A DNA stretch of 64,000 nucleotides from NCBI RefSeq assembly GCF_000372885.1, contig NZ_KB889967.1:1856655-1920654 (forward strand), read 5' to 3'. The notes beneath the pieces were generated by a model, which was not told the origin of the DNA, made no database searches, and saw only the letters and a program-made list of their open reading frames with translations. Positions 26,000-35,329 of this stretch are shown here, one piece after another. A program made the translations under genes and the position numbers. The first letter of the stretch is position 1, and every line of letters begins with the position of its first letter. The stretch is from Methyloversatilis thermotolerans (GTDB lineage: Bacteria; Pseudomonadota; Gammaproteobacteria; Burkholderiales; Rhodocyclaceae).

Positions 26000-27052
26000 T
26001 CAGATCGCGGCCCGGACCACCTCCTGTGTCACCAGCCGCGACAGATCGATGTCGGCATCGGGCGGCACGCTGCCCGCTTCCCGACCCATATCCACCGCCT
26101 TCTGGAACACCGCGGGATCTATCCACAGCAGCCCGTGGGTGAGCGCATCGCCGACCATGATGTAGTCGCGCATCATGTCCGCCTGCGCCTTCTGTTCCTC
26201 CAGGTCGGTACCGGGCGGCGCATATTTGCGTACCACCATCTCGGCTGCCTCGGCCGGGTTCTGGATCACCCAGCTCCAGCCGCGTATCAGCGCACGCGTG
26301 TAGCGCACCAGCACGTCGCCGTGCTGCGCCAGCGTGTCGCGATGCGCGATCAGCACCTGGCCGTAGCCCGGCACGCCCAGGTCGGACACGTGCAGCCAGT
26401 GCGGTTCGAAGCCGATCTTGCGCAGCGCGGGCACGGCGGTACTCGACCAGCTGTAGTAGCCATCCACCTGACCGGAGGCGAGCAGCGACGGATCGCTGCC
26501 CACCGGCACCAGCCGGATGCTGTCCGGATCGATGCCGGCGCGCCGTATCAGCGGCAGCAGTTGCGCCCGCACGCTGTTGGGCACGCCCAGCGTCTTGCCC
26601 ACCATGTCGTGCACGCTGCGTATCGGCCGGTCGGCCGGGCTCATGATGGCGCCGGGATCGCGCTGCATGACCGCAGCGAAGGCCACCAGGGGCTGACCGC
26701 GCAGCGCGCCATCTATCATGCCCGCCACATTGCTTTCGCTGACGAAGGCGCGACCGCTGGACACCAGGGTGCGGTAATCGGTACCCGAGCCGCCGGCGAT
26801 CATGTTCACGTCCAGCCCCTCCTGCGCGAGATAGCCGCGGTCGAGCGCGGCCAGATAGCCGCCGAACTGGATGCCCTTGACCCAGCCGAGCTGGTGATCG
26901 AATTTCATGAGACCTCTGGAAGGGGCACCCGGCGACACGGCACCGGGCAGACGGATGGACAAGGCCCCCAGGCCCAGCAGCGGCAGCGCGCCGAGCGCGG
27001 CCAGCGCACTGCGCCGCGCCGGACGCCTGACGGATAACACGGTGGAGGACAT
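26000..27052 (-). CDS. THI5/NMT1-like periplasmic substrate-binding protein
   Basis: A 350-residue binding protein with a probable Tat-style export signal (RRPARRSALAALGALPLLG). The mature domain has the THI5/ThiY-like stretch LGWVKGIQFGGYLAALDRGY followed by a glycine-rich GGSGTDYRTLVSSG. Relatives bind pyrimidine precursors of thiamine, riboflavin-like molecules and other small heterocycles. It heads the minus-strand operon SBP-ATPase-permease-permease-SDR-lyase-aldehyde dehydrogenase and is divergent from the 2OG oxygenase operon across 199 bases. A heterocyclic ligand is a fair guess, but not shown. Confidence 0.88.
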   Translation of the reverse strand: MSSTVLSVRRPARRSALAALGALPLLGLGALSIRLPGAVSPGAPSRGLMKFDHQLGWVKGIQFGGYLAALDRGYLAQEGLDVNMIAGGSGTDYRTLVSSGRAFVSESNVAGMIDGALRGQPLVAFAAVMQRDPGAIMSPADRPIRSVHDMVGKTLGVPNSVRAQLLPLIRRAGIDPDSIRLVPVGSDPSLLASGQVDGYYSWSSTAVPALRKIGFEPHWLHVSDLGVPGYGQVLIAHRDTLAQHGDVLVRYTRALIRGWSWVIQNPAEAAEMVVRKYAPPGTDLEEQKAQADMMRDYIMVGDALTHGLLWIDPAVFQKAVDMGREAGSVPPDADIDLSRLVTQEVVRAAI

Positions 27053-27251
27053 GGCTGGCCCGAGGATGTGATTGCTCTGGATGCAATCTTGCTCCGTCTT
27101 GCGTCGGGACCTTGTAGCCGTTTGCGCAAGGGGGCGTGACTCAAATGGCACCCCATCGCATGCCCGCTTGTCGGTACCTTTTTGTGTACGCGCTCAGCCT
27201 GGCCGCCGTGTGGCGCCCGGGCCGAACCCATCCAGAAAGGACACGATCTCC

Positions 27252-28256
27252 ATGAGTCGCAGCAGCGAAAGCATCGAGGACAGCGTGGTCGCGCAAGCGG
27301 TCGAACTGTCCGAAATCCCCATCATCGATTTCTCGCCGTTCCGCCATGGCGGCCAGGCGGGCAAGCAGGCCGTGGCGGCGCAGATCGCGCACGCATGCGA
27401 GCACATCGGCTTTTTCTACCTGAAGGGCCACGACGTGCCGGAACAGGTGCTGCACGACACTTTCGAACAGTCGCGCGCCTTCTTCCACCTGCCGGTCGCG
27501 GAAAGGCAGAAGGCGGCCGCCACGCTGGCGTGGTACCGCGGCTGGATCCCGATGCCGAAGCAGGAAGGCGCCCTCGACCGCAACAGCCGCCTGTTCGAGC
27601 AGTACCGCATCCAGGCCGACTTCCCCGACGTGCCGGAGCCGGATCCGGTATTCAACCGCCCCAATCGCTGGCCCGAGGACATGCCGGCCTTCCGCGAGGC
27701 GTGCGAACGCTACTACACGGCCATGCTGGCCCTCGGCCGTGATCTGCTGCGCGCATTCGCGCTCGGTCTGGGCCTGCCGGAAGACCGCTTCGACAGCCAC
27801 TTCAACCTGCCGATCTGCCAGCTCAGCCTGCTCTACTACATTCCGATTCCGGACGGCTCCGACATCGAGGTGTCCAACACGGTGTCGCACACCGACGAAG
27901 GCCCGCTCACCATCCTGGCGCAGGACTCGATCGGCGGCCTGGAGGTGAAGCGCCGCGACGGCACCTGGATTTCCGCGCCACCGGTACCCGGCGCCTACAC
28001 GATCAACATCGGCGACATGATGATGTGGTGGTCGAACGGCCAGTTCGTGTCCAACTACCATCGCGTGCGCAACCGCGCCGGCGTCGAGCGCTTTTCCATC
28101 CCCTTCTTCCTGAACCCGGACCAGGAAACGGTGATCGCCCCGCTGCCCGAACTGGTGGCCCGCGACGGCGTGGCGCGCTTCGAGCCGGTCCATGTGGGCA
28201 CGCATCTGAAACGCTTCTACGCCCGCCTTGAAAAGACGGCCGGCGATTTCCTGTGA
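27252..28256 (+). CDS. Isopenicillin-N-synthase-like Fe(II)/2-oxoglutarate oxygenase
   Basis: A 334-residue soluble oxygenase of the 2OG-Fe(II)/IPNS superfamily. The iron ligands are His213 and Asp215 (VSHTDEGPLTIL) and His270 (NYHRVRN). The 2-oxoglutarate motif Arg280-x-Ser282 is in VERFSIPFF, so it should use 2-oxoglutarate. The N-terminal DIOX_N part begins IPIIDFSPF. The ATG at 27252 is the first of a good family N-terminus and has AGAAAGGA upstream, slightly far away. The stop overlaps the GTG start of hydantoinase A. It probably hydroxylates or demethylates the imported compound before ring opening (inference). Confidence 0.9.
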   Translation: MSRSSESIEDSVVAQAVELSEIPIIDFSPFRHGGQAGKQAVAAQIAHACEHIGFFYLKGHDVPEQVLHDTFEQSRAFFHLPVAERQKAAATLAWYRGWIPMPKQEGALDRNSRLFEQYRIQADFPDVPEPDPVFNRPNRWPEDMPAFREACERYYTAMLALGRDLLRAFALGLGLPEDRFDSHFNLPICQLSLLYYIPIPDGSDIEVSNTVSHTDEGPLTILAQDSIGGLEVKRRDGTWISAPPVPGAYTINIGDMMMWWSNGQFVSNYHRVRNRAGVERFSIPFFLNPDQETVIAPLPELVARDGVARFEPVHVGTHLKRFYARLEKTAGDFL

Positions 28257-30319
28257 ACCGCATCGGCGCCGACATCGGCGGCACCTTCACCGATGTCGTG
28301 CTGGAAACATCGTCGCAGCGCTATTCGACCAAGGTACTCACCACCTACGACGCGCCGGAGCGCGCCCTGCTGGATGGCATCGCCATCCTGCTCGAGCAGG
28401 CGCGTCTGACCGCCTCCGACATCGGTCTCATCGTGCACGGCACGACGCTGGCCACCAATGCGCTGATCGAACGCCGCGGCGCGCGCACCGGTCTGCTCAC
28501 CACGCAGGGCTTCCGCGATGTGCTGGAGATGGGCAGTGAAAGCCGCTTCGACCAGTACGACCTGGCGATGGACAAGCCGCCCGCCCTGGTGCCGCGCAGA
28601 TGGCGGCTCACCGTACCCGAGCGCGTGGCGGCCGACGGCGGCGTCCTGCTGCCCCTGGATGAACAGGCGGTGCGCGCGGCGGCAGCGACCTTCGCCGCCG
28701 AAGGTGTCGACAGCATCGCCATCGCCTTCCTGCACAGCTATGTGAATCCGGCGCACGAACAGCGCGCCGCCGCCATACTGACCGAATGCCTGCCGGGAGT
28801 CGCGCTGTCGCTGTCGTCCGAGGTGTCGCCGGAAATGCGCGAATACGAGCGCTTTTCCACCACAGCGGCGAACGCCTACGTGCAGCCCATCGTCGCCAGC
28901 TATCTGAACCGGCTGGAACAGAAGCTGCAGACGCTGGGCTTCGGCTGTCCGCTCTACCTCATGCTGTCCTCCGGCGGTCTCACCACGCTGCAGGTGGCCG
29001 CGCAGTTTCCGGTACGGCTGGTCGAATCCGGCCCGGCCGGTGGCGCCTTGTTCGCCGCCGGTGTCGCGGCGGAACGCGGAGTCGAGCACATGCTGGCGCT
29101 CGATGTCGGCGGTACCACCGCCAAGATCTGTTTCATCGACCGCGGCGAACCGCAGCGTTCGCAGATGTTCGAGGTCGCCCGCGTGCACCGCTTCCGCAAG
29201 GGCAGTGGCCTGCCGCTGCGCATTCCGGTAGTGGAAATGGTGGAGATCGGCGCCGGCGGCGGATCGATCGCGCGCATCGACGGCGCGGGCCGGCTCGCGG
29301 TCGGCCCGCGCAGCGCCGCGTCCGAACCGGGACCGGCCTGCTACGGCCGCGGCGGACGCGACGCCACGGTCACCGATGCCGACCTTGCCCTCGGCCGCAT
29401 CGCGCCGGACAGCTTCGCCGGCGGACGCATCCGGCTGGACATCGACGCCACGCGGCAGGCGCTGTCGGCGCTGCCCGGGCTCGGCGATGCCGATGCCGCG
29501 ACACGCGCTCTGGGCATCAGCGAAATCGTGGACGAAGCCATGGCCAGCGCCGCACGCGTACATGCCGTGGAACTGGGCCTGGCGATGGAAGGCCGCACGC
29601 TGGTGGCCTTCGGTGGCTGCGCACCGCTGCATGCGGCGCGCGTCGCGGAAAAGCTGGGCATTGCCGAGGTGGTCGTCCCGCGCAGCGCGGGTGTCGGCTC
29701 CGCGGTCGGCTTCCTGCGCGCGCCGATTTCCTACGAACTGGCGCGCAGCCTGCACCAGTCGCTGGACAGCCTGGATACGGTCGCGGTGAATGCGTTGCTG
29801 GCCGACATGATCGGCCAGGCGCAGAACATCGTGCGGCACGGTGCCGGCGACGCGCCGCTCGCCGTGCGCTGCAATGCCTTCGCCCGCTACCGCGGCCAGG
29901 GCCACGAAATCGCCATCGACGTACCGGCCCGCCCGCTCGGCGTCGACGATGCGCCGGCGCTGGTGGCGGCATTCGAGCACGCCTATCGCGCGCACTACGG
30001 CGGCATCGCGGTCAGCCTGCCGATCGAGATCACCACCTGGCGCGTATCGGTCGCCACGCGCGGCGAGCCGGTCAGCCACGCTGCGACGCCCGCGACGCGC
30101 ACGCCGGCCACGCCCTGGGGTCGGCGCGCGGTGCTGGACCCCGGTCTGGGAGAAACGCGCGAGTACGCGCTGTATGCCCGCACCGCGCTGCGACCGGGCG
30201 ACAGCCTGGCCGGGCCGGCGCTCATCATCGAGGACGAAACCACCACCGTGGTGTCGCCCAGTTTCGACGCGCACATCGATGGTCATGGCTATATCGTCAT
30301 GACGCGTCGCGCCGAATGA
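28253..30319 (+). CDS. hyuA: Hydantoinase/oxoprolinase subunit A (HyuA family)
   Basis: A 688-residue subunit of an ATP-dependent amidohydrolase of the N-methylhydantoinase/5-oxoprolinase/acetone-carboxylase superfamily. The N-terminal phosphate-binding motif is GADIGGTFTDVVLE, VHGTTLATNALIERRGA follows, and a second nucleotide motif is LDVGGTTAKICF. The GTG start overlaps the stop of the oxygenase gene (GTGA), and its own stop overlaps or nearly abuts the HyuB start. It works with HyuB to open a cyclic amide using ATP. The ring substrate may be a hydantoin, oxoproline or similar lactam. Confidence 0.92.
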   Translation: MNRIGADIGGTFTDVVLETSSQRYSTKVLTTYDAPERALLDGIAILLEQARLTASDIGLIVHGTTLATNALIERRGARTGLLTTQGFRDVLEMGSESRFDQYDLAMDKPPALVPRRWRLTVPERVAADGGVLLPLDEQAVRAAAATFAAEGVDSIAIAFLHSYVNPAHEQRAAAILTECLPGVALSLSSEVSPEMREYERFSTTAANAYVQPIVASYLNRLEQKLQTLGFGCPLYLMLSSGGLTTLQVAAQFPVRLVESGPAGGALFAAGVAAERGVEHMLALDVGGTTAKICFIDRGEPQRSQMFEVARVHRFRKGSGLPLRIPVVEMVEIGAGGGSIARIDGAGRLAVGPRSAASEPGPACYGRGGRDATVTDADLALGRIAPDSFAGGRIRLDIDATRQALSALPGLGDADAATRALGISEIVDEAMASAARVHAVELGLAMEGRTLVAFGGCAPLHAARVAEKLGIAEVVVPRSAGVGSAVGFLRAPISYELARSLHQSLDSLDTVAVNALLADMIGQAQNIVRHGAGDAPLAVRCNAFARYRGQGHEIAIDVPARPLGVDDAPALVAAFEHAYRAHYGGIAVSLPIEITTWRVSVATRGEPVSHAATPATRTPATPWGRRAVLDPGLGETREYALYARTALRPGDSLAGPALIIEDETTTVVSPSFDAHIDGHGYIVMTRRAE

Positions 30320-30333
30320 ACGGAGTGAAACAG

Positions 30334-31962
30334 ATGAATGCCTCCCGTGACGCCCTCGACGACCTGCGCATGCAGGTCATGTGGACCCGCCTCGTATCGG
30401 TGGTGGAGGAAGCGGCTCAAGCGCTCATGCGCACCGCGTTCTCGACCACGGTACGCGACGCCGGCGATCTGTCGGCCGCGGTGTTCGACACGCAGGGACG
30501 ACTGATCGCCGAAGCCGTGACCGGCACGCCCGGTCACGTCAATTCGATGGCCGTCGGCGTGCGCCACTTCCTGGCGCGCTTCCCGATCGCCACCATGCAG
30601 GACGGCGATCACTACATCACCAACGATCCCTGGCTCACCGCCGGCCATCTGCACGATGTGACGGTGGTGAGCCCGGTGGTGATGGACGGTCGCGTGGTCG
30701 GCCTGCTCGGCTGCTGCTGCCACCAGCTCGACATCGGCGGACTCGGCCAGGGGCCGGATGGCCGCTCGATCTATGAGGAAGGGCTGCAGATCCCGCTGCT
30801 GAAACTGGCATCGGCCGGACGTCTGAACGAAGACCTGATGGCCGTGCTGAAGCAGAACGTGCGCACGCCGCAGCAGGTCGAGGGCGACGTGCTGTCCTAT
30901 ATCGCCAGCAACGAAACCGGCGCGCGGCGGCTGAGGGCCATGCTGGCCGAATTCGGCCAGAGCAGCCTGGATGCGCTGGGCCAGTACATCCTCGAACAGT
31001 CGGAGCGCGCCACCCGGGCCGCCATCGCGAAACTGCCGCGCGGTACCTGGCGGCACACGCTGGTGATCGACGGCTACGATGCGCCGATCACGCTGCGCGC
31101 CGCGCTCACCATCCACGCCGACCGCATCGAGGTGGATTACGCCGGCAGCGACGGCGCGGTGCCTCAGGGCATCAACGTGGTGCTGAATTACTGCCGCGCC
31201 TATACGGTGTTCGGCCTCAAGTGCCTGGTGAACCCGGAGGTGCCGAACAATCACGGCGCCCTGCTCCCGTTCGACGTGAGCGCGCCGGAAGGCAGCATCC
31301 TGAATGCGCAGCGCCCGTCACCGGTGGCGGCGCGCCATGTGATCGGCCAGATGCTGCCCGACCTGGTGTTCGGCTGCCTCGACCAGGCGCTGCCCGGGCG
31401 CGTGCCGGCCGAAGGCTCGTCCTGCCTGTGGAGCGTTCAATTGCGCGGCCGCCGGTCGGGCCATGTCGCCGACACCTTCGAAACCGTGTTCTTCAACAGC
31501 GGCGGATCCGGCGCACGCCCCGATCGCGACGGGCTGGATGCGACCGCCTTCCCGAGCGGCGTGCGTGCGATGCCGGTCGAAGTGACCGAGCATGGCGCGC
31601 CCATCGTGATCTGGAAGAAGGAACTGCGTCCGGACAGCGGCGGCGCCGGACGCCATCGCGGCGGACTTGGACAGAGCGTGGAAGTGGCCATGCGCGACGG
31701 CAGCGGCTTCGAAGTGCTCGCCATGTACGAGCGTGTCGCCACGCCGGCACGCGGCCGGGCGGGTGGCGGCGACGGCGCGGCTGGCGTGGTCAGGCTGGCG
31801 TCCGGCAAGACCCTGCGCGCCAAGGGTCTGCAGGCCATTCCGGCCGGCGACCGCCTGGTGCTGGAACTGCCCGGCGGCGCCGGCCTGGGCGATCCCGCGC
31901 TGCGCGCGCCGGATGCGATCGCCGCCGACGTCGACGCCGGCACCCTGACGCCGGCGCGCTGA
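30334..31962 (+). CDS. hyuB: Hydantoinase/oxoprolinase subunit B (HyuB family)
   Basis: A 542-residue HyuB partner of the preceding subunit. Family segments include TPGHVNSMAVGVRHFL, YITNDPWLTAGHLHDV and RHRGGLGQSVEV. Two starts are possible: an ATG at 30316 overlapping the hyuA stop, and an ATG at 30334 with GGAG eight bases upstream, which I prefer. The gene ends 40 bases before a convergent gene, with a strong hairpin between them. Confidence 0.92.
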   Translation: MNASRDALDDLRMQVMWTRLVSVVEEAAQALMRTAFSTTVRDAGDLSAAVFDTQGRLIAEAVTGTPGHVNSMAVGVRHFLARFPIATMQDGDHYITNDPWLTAGHLHDVTVVSPVVMDGRVVGLLGCCCHQLDIGGLGQGPDGRSIYEEGLQIPLLKLASAGRLNEDLMAVLKQNVRTPQQVEGDVLSYIASNETGARRLRAMLAEFGQSSLDALGQYILEQSERATRAAIAKLPRGTWRHTLVIDGYDAPITLRAALTIHADRIEVDYAGSDGAVPQGINVVLNYCRAYTVFGLKCLVNPEVPNNHGALLPFDVSAPEGSILNAQRPSPVAARHVIGQMLPDLVFGCLDQALPGRVPAEGSSCLWSVQLRGRRSGHVADTFETVFFNSGGSGARPDRDGLDATAFPSGVRAMPVEVTEHGAPIVIWKKELRPDSGGAGRHRGGLGQSVEVAMRDGSGFEVLAMYERVATPARGRAGGGDGAAGVVRLASGKTLRAKGLQAIPAGDRLVLELPGGAGLGDPALRAPDAIAADVDAGTLTPAR

Positions 31963-31972
31963 CGCGCGACGG

Positions 31973-31999
31973 CGCGGCCCGGCCCGGCGCCGGGCCGCG
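31973..31999. terminator. GC-only hairpin between convergent genes
   Basis: CGCGGCCCGGC and GCCGGGCCGCG form a perfect 11-bp stem with a 5-base loop between the convergent hyuB and TolB-amidohydrolase stops. There is no T-run on either side, so it is not a standard intrinsic terminator. It may still stop or protect both transcripts. Confidence 0.5.
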
Positions 32000-32001
32000 G
32001 T

Positions 32002-35000
32002 TCAAACCGACTGCACGCAGCAGCTCGCGCGCACGTCGGCCACCCAGTGTTCGTCGTGCCACCAGTGCGGATCGCGCCCCGGGCGCCACGCCGCATGCGC
32101 GGCCGCGTCATGTTCCTCGGCATGGCCGTCCGCATGCGCGCCGGCTGCGTCGTCCTTGCCCGGCACGCGCCGCTCCGCCGCGCGGAACGGCTCGATGAGT
32201 TCATCGACCGTATGATCGACCCCGCCCACCATCACCCGCCTCACCCGTGCGGCGGCGGCGATGTCGCGCAGCGGATCGCCCTCGACCATGATCAGATCGG
32301 CCAGTTGTCCGCGCCGGATCGTGCCCAGGTCGTGGCCGAGCACGCGCCCCGCATCCACCGTCGCACTGCGCAAGGCCTGCAGCGGCGTCATGCCGTGACG
32401 CACCATGGCGCGCAGATTCAGATGCAGGCTCAGACCGGGGGTGACGATGGGAAAGTCGCTGCCGCACACCACGGTCACGCCTGCCGCCTGCTGGGCCATC
32501 AGGGTGCGCACCTGGTGGGCGACCATGCGCACCGGCGCAGCCGGACCGCTGCGCGCAGCGCGCTCCAGCGGCGCACGCTGATCGCCGGGCAGCAGCACCT
32601 GCACGCGCTGGTCCTTCAGCACTTCGTCCGGGTTGTCGCCCAGCATGCCCTCCAGCCCGAATATCGTCGGCACGCGGTAGGACCGGCTGGCGCCGGATAT
32701 CGCGACCACATCCTGGTAGCCGATGCCCAGCGCGCTGCCGGTGCGCGAATAGCCGAAGCGACTGGTGCCGCCCATGTGCTCGTGCCCGGATGCGCCGAAG
32801 GCCACCGCCGGGAACAGGTAGTGCGAAGTGATCGGAATGCCCAGCTTCTGCGCCATGCGCGTGGCGCGTGCCTGCAGGTCCAGCGGCAGGCGCACATAGC
32901 ACTTGAGCAGATCGTAGTCGAGCGCCCGCGCGCGCCTGAATTCCCGCGCGAGCTGGGCCGGCGTGCGGACGGGATGCATGCCGTCGTAGAACACGCGCGC
33001 GCCGTCCAGCGCTTCGCCGGTGCCGAAGTGACGCGGCCCGATGCGCCAGCCGCCATCCACCGATTCCTTGTTCTCGAGCGCCAGATAGGCGTTGTCCGAC
33101 AGGCCGCGCGTACACGTGATGCCCCAGGCCAGGAACAGCCGCGGCTCGCGCGCGCCCAGCCGTATGCCCATTTCACGGTGGGTGTGCATGTCGATCAGGC
33201 CGGGCATGACCGACAGCGCGCGGGCATCGATCCAGCGCACGCCGCGACGGTCCGGCCGGTGCGCTTCGATGGCGGCGATGCGGTGCCCGTGTATCACGAT
33301 ATCGACATTGTCGCGCCAGCCCTCGGACAGACCATCCCACATGCGTCCGGCGTGCACGACGGTCACACCGGCCGGCCGTGACACACGCCACGTGAGCTCG
33401 CAGGGCACTGCCTGCACGGTGCCGCTCGCCAGGTCGCGCAATTTGAGTCGGGCTTCCGACAGATAGAGCAGACGGCGTCCGCCCGCATCCACGCTCAGCG
33501 CGTCGGCGCTGTCGTCGCCCAGCGCTTCCGGCGCGCCGGTGATGCGGCCGTGCGCATCGATGGGCGAGCGCCACAGCGTGCCGCCCAGCGTGTAGATGAA
33601 ATGACGGCCATCGGGTGACCACAAGGGACCGTTCACATTGCGCACGTCCAGCGACATGCCCGGCGCGACGAGCTGGTAATGCGCGCGACCGCTGTCCACG
33701 TGCACGATGAGGATGGCAGTAAGGCCCTCGCGGTAGCGCGCCGAAGACGGCATGACCGCGGCCAGCGCGACATGGCGGCCATCGGGCGACCAGCTCGGGC
33801 GGCCCGACCACACGGTCTGCGGCGCAACCCGGCTCACGCTCCCGTCCGCAGGATCCACCCGGCACAGCCAGCCATCCTCGCTGGCGCAGAGAATGCGCTG
33901 GCCGTCGGGCGACCACGCCGCCTGCTTGAGCGGCTGGCCGTAGTGCGTCAGTTGCCGGCTGCTGCGCTGCGCCACATCGAACAGCCACAACTGCATGTCG
34001 CCGCCGCGATCGCAGGCGCACACCAGATACCGCCCGTCGGGCGACCAGGCCGGTCCGAGCTTGGCACTCGCATCGTGGCTCAGTTGCCGCGGATGCGGAT
34101 TGCCCACCTGCAGCAGCCAGAGTTGACCGAGCGCGGTGAAGGCCACCGCGCCGCCATCCGGTGACAGGACCGGCAGAGAGATGCCTTTCACCGGACGCGG
34201 CGACACGCTGTCGAAATCGCGCCGGCTGCGCATCGGCGGCCGCGCGGCCTGTACGCGCACCGTGGCGGCGAAGGGAATGTGCCCGACGATGCGCCCGTCC
34301 GGCAGCCGTCGCCTGATCGCACCATCGACCGTATGCAACAGACTGCCGTCGCGCAACCACACCGCCGGCAGCGGAAACACGTCTTCCGCCGCATCGCTGA
34401 TGACGCGACCGTCCACCATGAGGGTGCTGGCGCGCACATCGCGCGGCGAGCCATCGACCGCGCGCCAGCTCAGTTTGCCGCCGTCGCTCGACCAGGCGGG
34501 CGCGCTGGCGCCCGGTCCCGCGAACACCTCGCGCAGGTCGCTGGCGTCGCGCGCACCGACCGTCAGGATGCGGCCGCTGCTGGAAAAGGCGATGCGTTGT
34601 CCATCCGGCGACCACGCCGGCTCTGCATCCTCGCCATCGGTGTCGGCGATGAACCGGGTGTGTCCGGTCGCCAGGTCCACCGCATGCAGCGCGTAGTGAC
34701 CGCTGCGGTCGGTGGAAAACGCGATCTCGCGTCCGTCGGGCGACCATTTCGGTTCGCGGCAATCGAAGGCGCCTTCGGTGATCTGCCGCAGTCCGCTGCC
34801 ATCGGCGCCGATGCACCACAGATGGAAATGACCGTCGCGATAGGACTGGAAGGCGATCGTCCGTCCGTCAGGCGACCAGTCGGGCCGCGCCACATCGTGC
34901 AGATAGCCGGTGAGCCGCCGCGCAACGCCCCCTTCGAAGGGCACGATCCACAACAGCCCCTGCAGATCCATCGCCAGCATGCGCCCGTCCGGAGACAGCG

Positions 35001-35229
35001 CGATGGCGAGATTGGTGCCCTGGGTCAGCGTAACCGCAGTATCGCCCCAGCCGTCGCCCTCATCCACCGGGCCGAACGGATCCTGCGCGTCGGCAGATGC
35101 CGCTGCGGCGAGTGCGGGCAGTTGCCAGGGTTCCAGCGCGGAAGCGGCCAGTGCGCCACCGCTCATTTTCAGGAAGGTGCGTCGGGCCGGCGCTGCGGCG
35201 CCGGCGGGTCGGTGTGTGCGACGATGCAT
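32002..35229 (-). CDS. Exported TolB-propeller/amidohydrolase fusion protein
   Basis: A 1,075-residue two-part protein. A Tat-type signal (RRTFLKMSGGALAASAL) opens it. Residues of about 60-610 are repeated beta-propeller blades of the TolB/PD40 kind, each with a WSPDGR-like motif. Residues of about 620-1030 are a metal-dependent amidohydrolase with DMHTH, a candidate bridging Lys in LLKCYVRLP, His in ITSHYLFP and GHEHMGG, and Asp in CGSDFPI. The C-terminal 45 residues are unusually rich in His and Trp and end CCVQSV. Family members include imidazolonepropionase-like enzymes and prolidases. It lies convergent to hyuB and 100 bases upstream of the LysR gene's end, so it probably acts in the periplasm on a cyclic or amide substrate. 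Confidence 0.88.
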   Translation of the reverse strand: MHRRTHRPAGAAAPARRTFLKMSGGALAASALEPWQLPALAAAASADAQDPFGPVDEGDGWGDTAVTLTQGTNLAIALSPDGRMLAMDLQGLLWIVPFEGGVARRLTGYLHDVARPDWSPDGRTIAFQSYRDGHFHLWCIGADGSGLRQITEGAFDCREPKWSPDGREIAFSTDRSGHYALHAVDLATGHTRFIADTDGEDAEPAWSPDGQRIAFSSSGRILTVGARDASDLREVFAGPGASAPAWSSDGGKLSWRAVDGSPRDVRASTLMVDGRVISDAAEDVFPLPAVWLRDGSLLHTVDGAIRRRLPDGRIVGHIPFAATVRVQAARPPMRSRRDFDSVSPRPVKGISLPVLSPDGGAVAFTALGQLWLLQVGNPHPRQLSHDASAKLGPAWSPDGRYLVCACDRGGDMQLWLFDVAQRSSRQLTHYGQPLKQAAWSPDGQRILCASEDGWLCRVDPADGSVSRVAPQTVWSGRPSWSPDGRHVALAAVMPSSARYREGLTAILIVHVDSGRAHYQLVAPGMSLDVRNVNGPLWSPDGRHFIYTLGGTLWRSPIDAHGRITGAPEALGDDSADALSVDAGGRRLLYLSEARLKLRDLASGTVQAVPCELTWRVSRPAGVTVVHAGRMWDGLSEGWRDNVDIVIHGHRIAAIEAHRPDRRGVRWIDARALSVMPGLIDMHTHREMGIRLGAREPRLFLAWGITCTRGLSDNAYLALENKESVDGGWRIGPRHFGTGEALDGARVFYDGMHPVRTPAQLAREFRRARALDYDLLKCYVRLPLDLQARATRMAQKLGIPITSHYLFPAVAFGASGHEHMGGTSRFGYSRTGSALGIGYQDVVAISGASRSYRVPTIFGLEGMLGDNPDEVLKDQRVQVLLPGDQRAPLERAARSGPAAPVRMVAHQVRTLMAQQAAGVTVVCGSDFPIVTPGLSLHLNLRAMVRHGMTPLQALRSATVDAGRVLGHDLGTIRRGQLADLIMVEGDPLRDIAAAARVRRVMVGGVDHTVDELIEPFRAAERRVPGKDDAAGAHADGHAEEHDAAAHAAWRPGRDPHWWHDEHWVADVRASCCVQSV

Positions 35230-35329
35230 GCGGGTCGATCCGTAATGCCGGAGCAGCGCATGCTAGTCGGCCCCCGGACTGCTTCGTGTGGCCGTTTTCG
35301 TGCGCCCTCGCCGCAGGTCCGGCTACGGC

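Noticed and set aside
28786-30315. Long plus-strand frame over the HyuA gene in another phase
   Set aside because: It is an Arg-rich shadow of hyuA; only its last part from 30316 or 30334 is the real hyuB gene.
33500-35000. Regularly spaced GTCGGGCGACC-like units
   Set aside because: They encode the repeated WSPDGR motif of the TolB-type propeller blades and are not a DNA repeat array or CRISPR.
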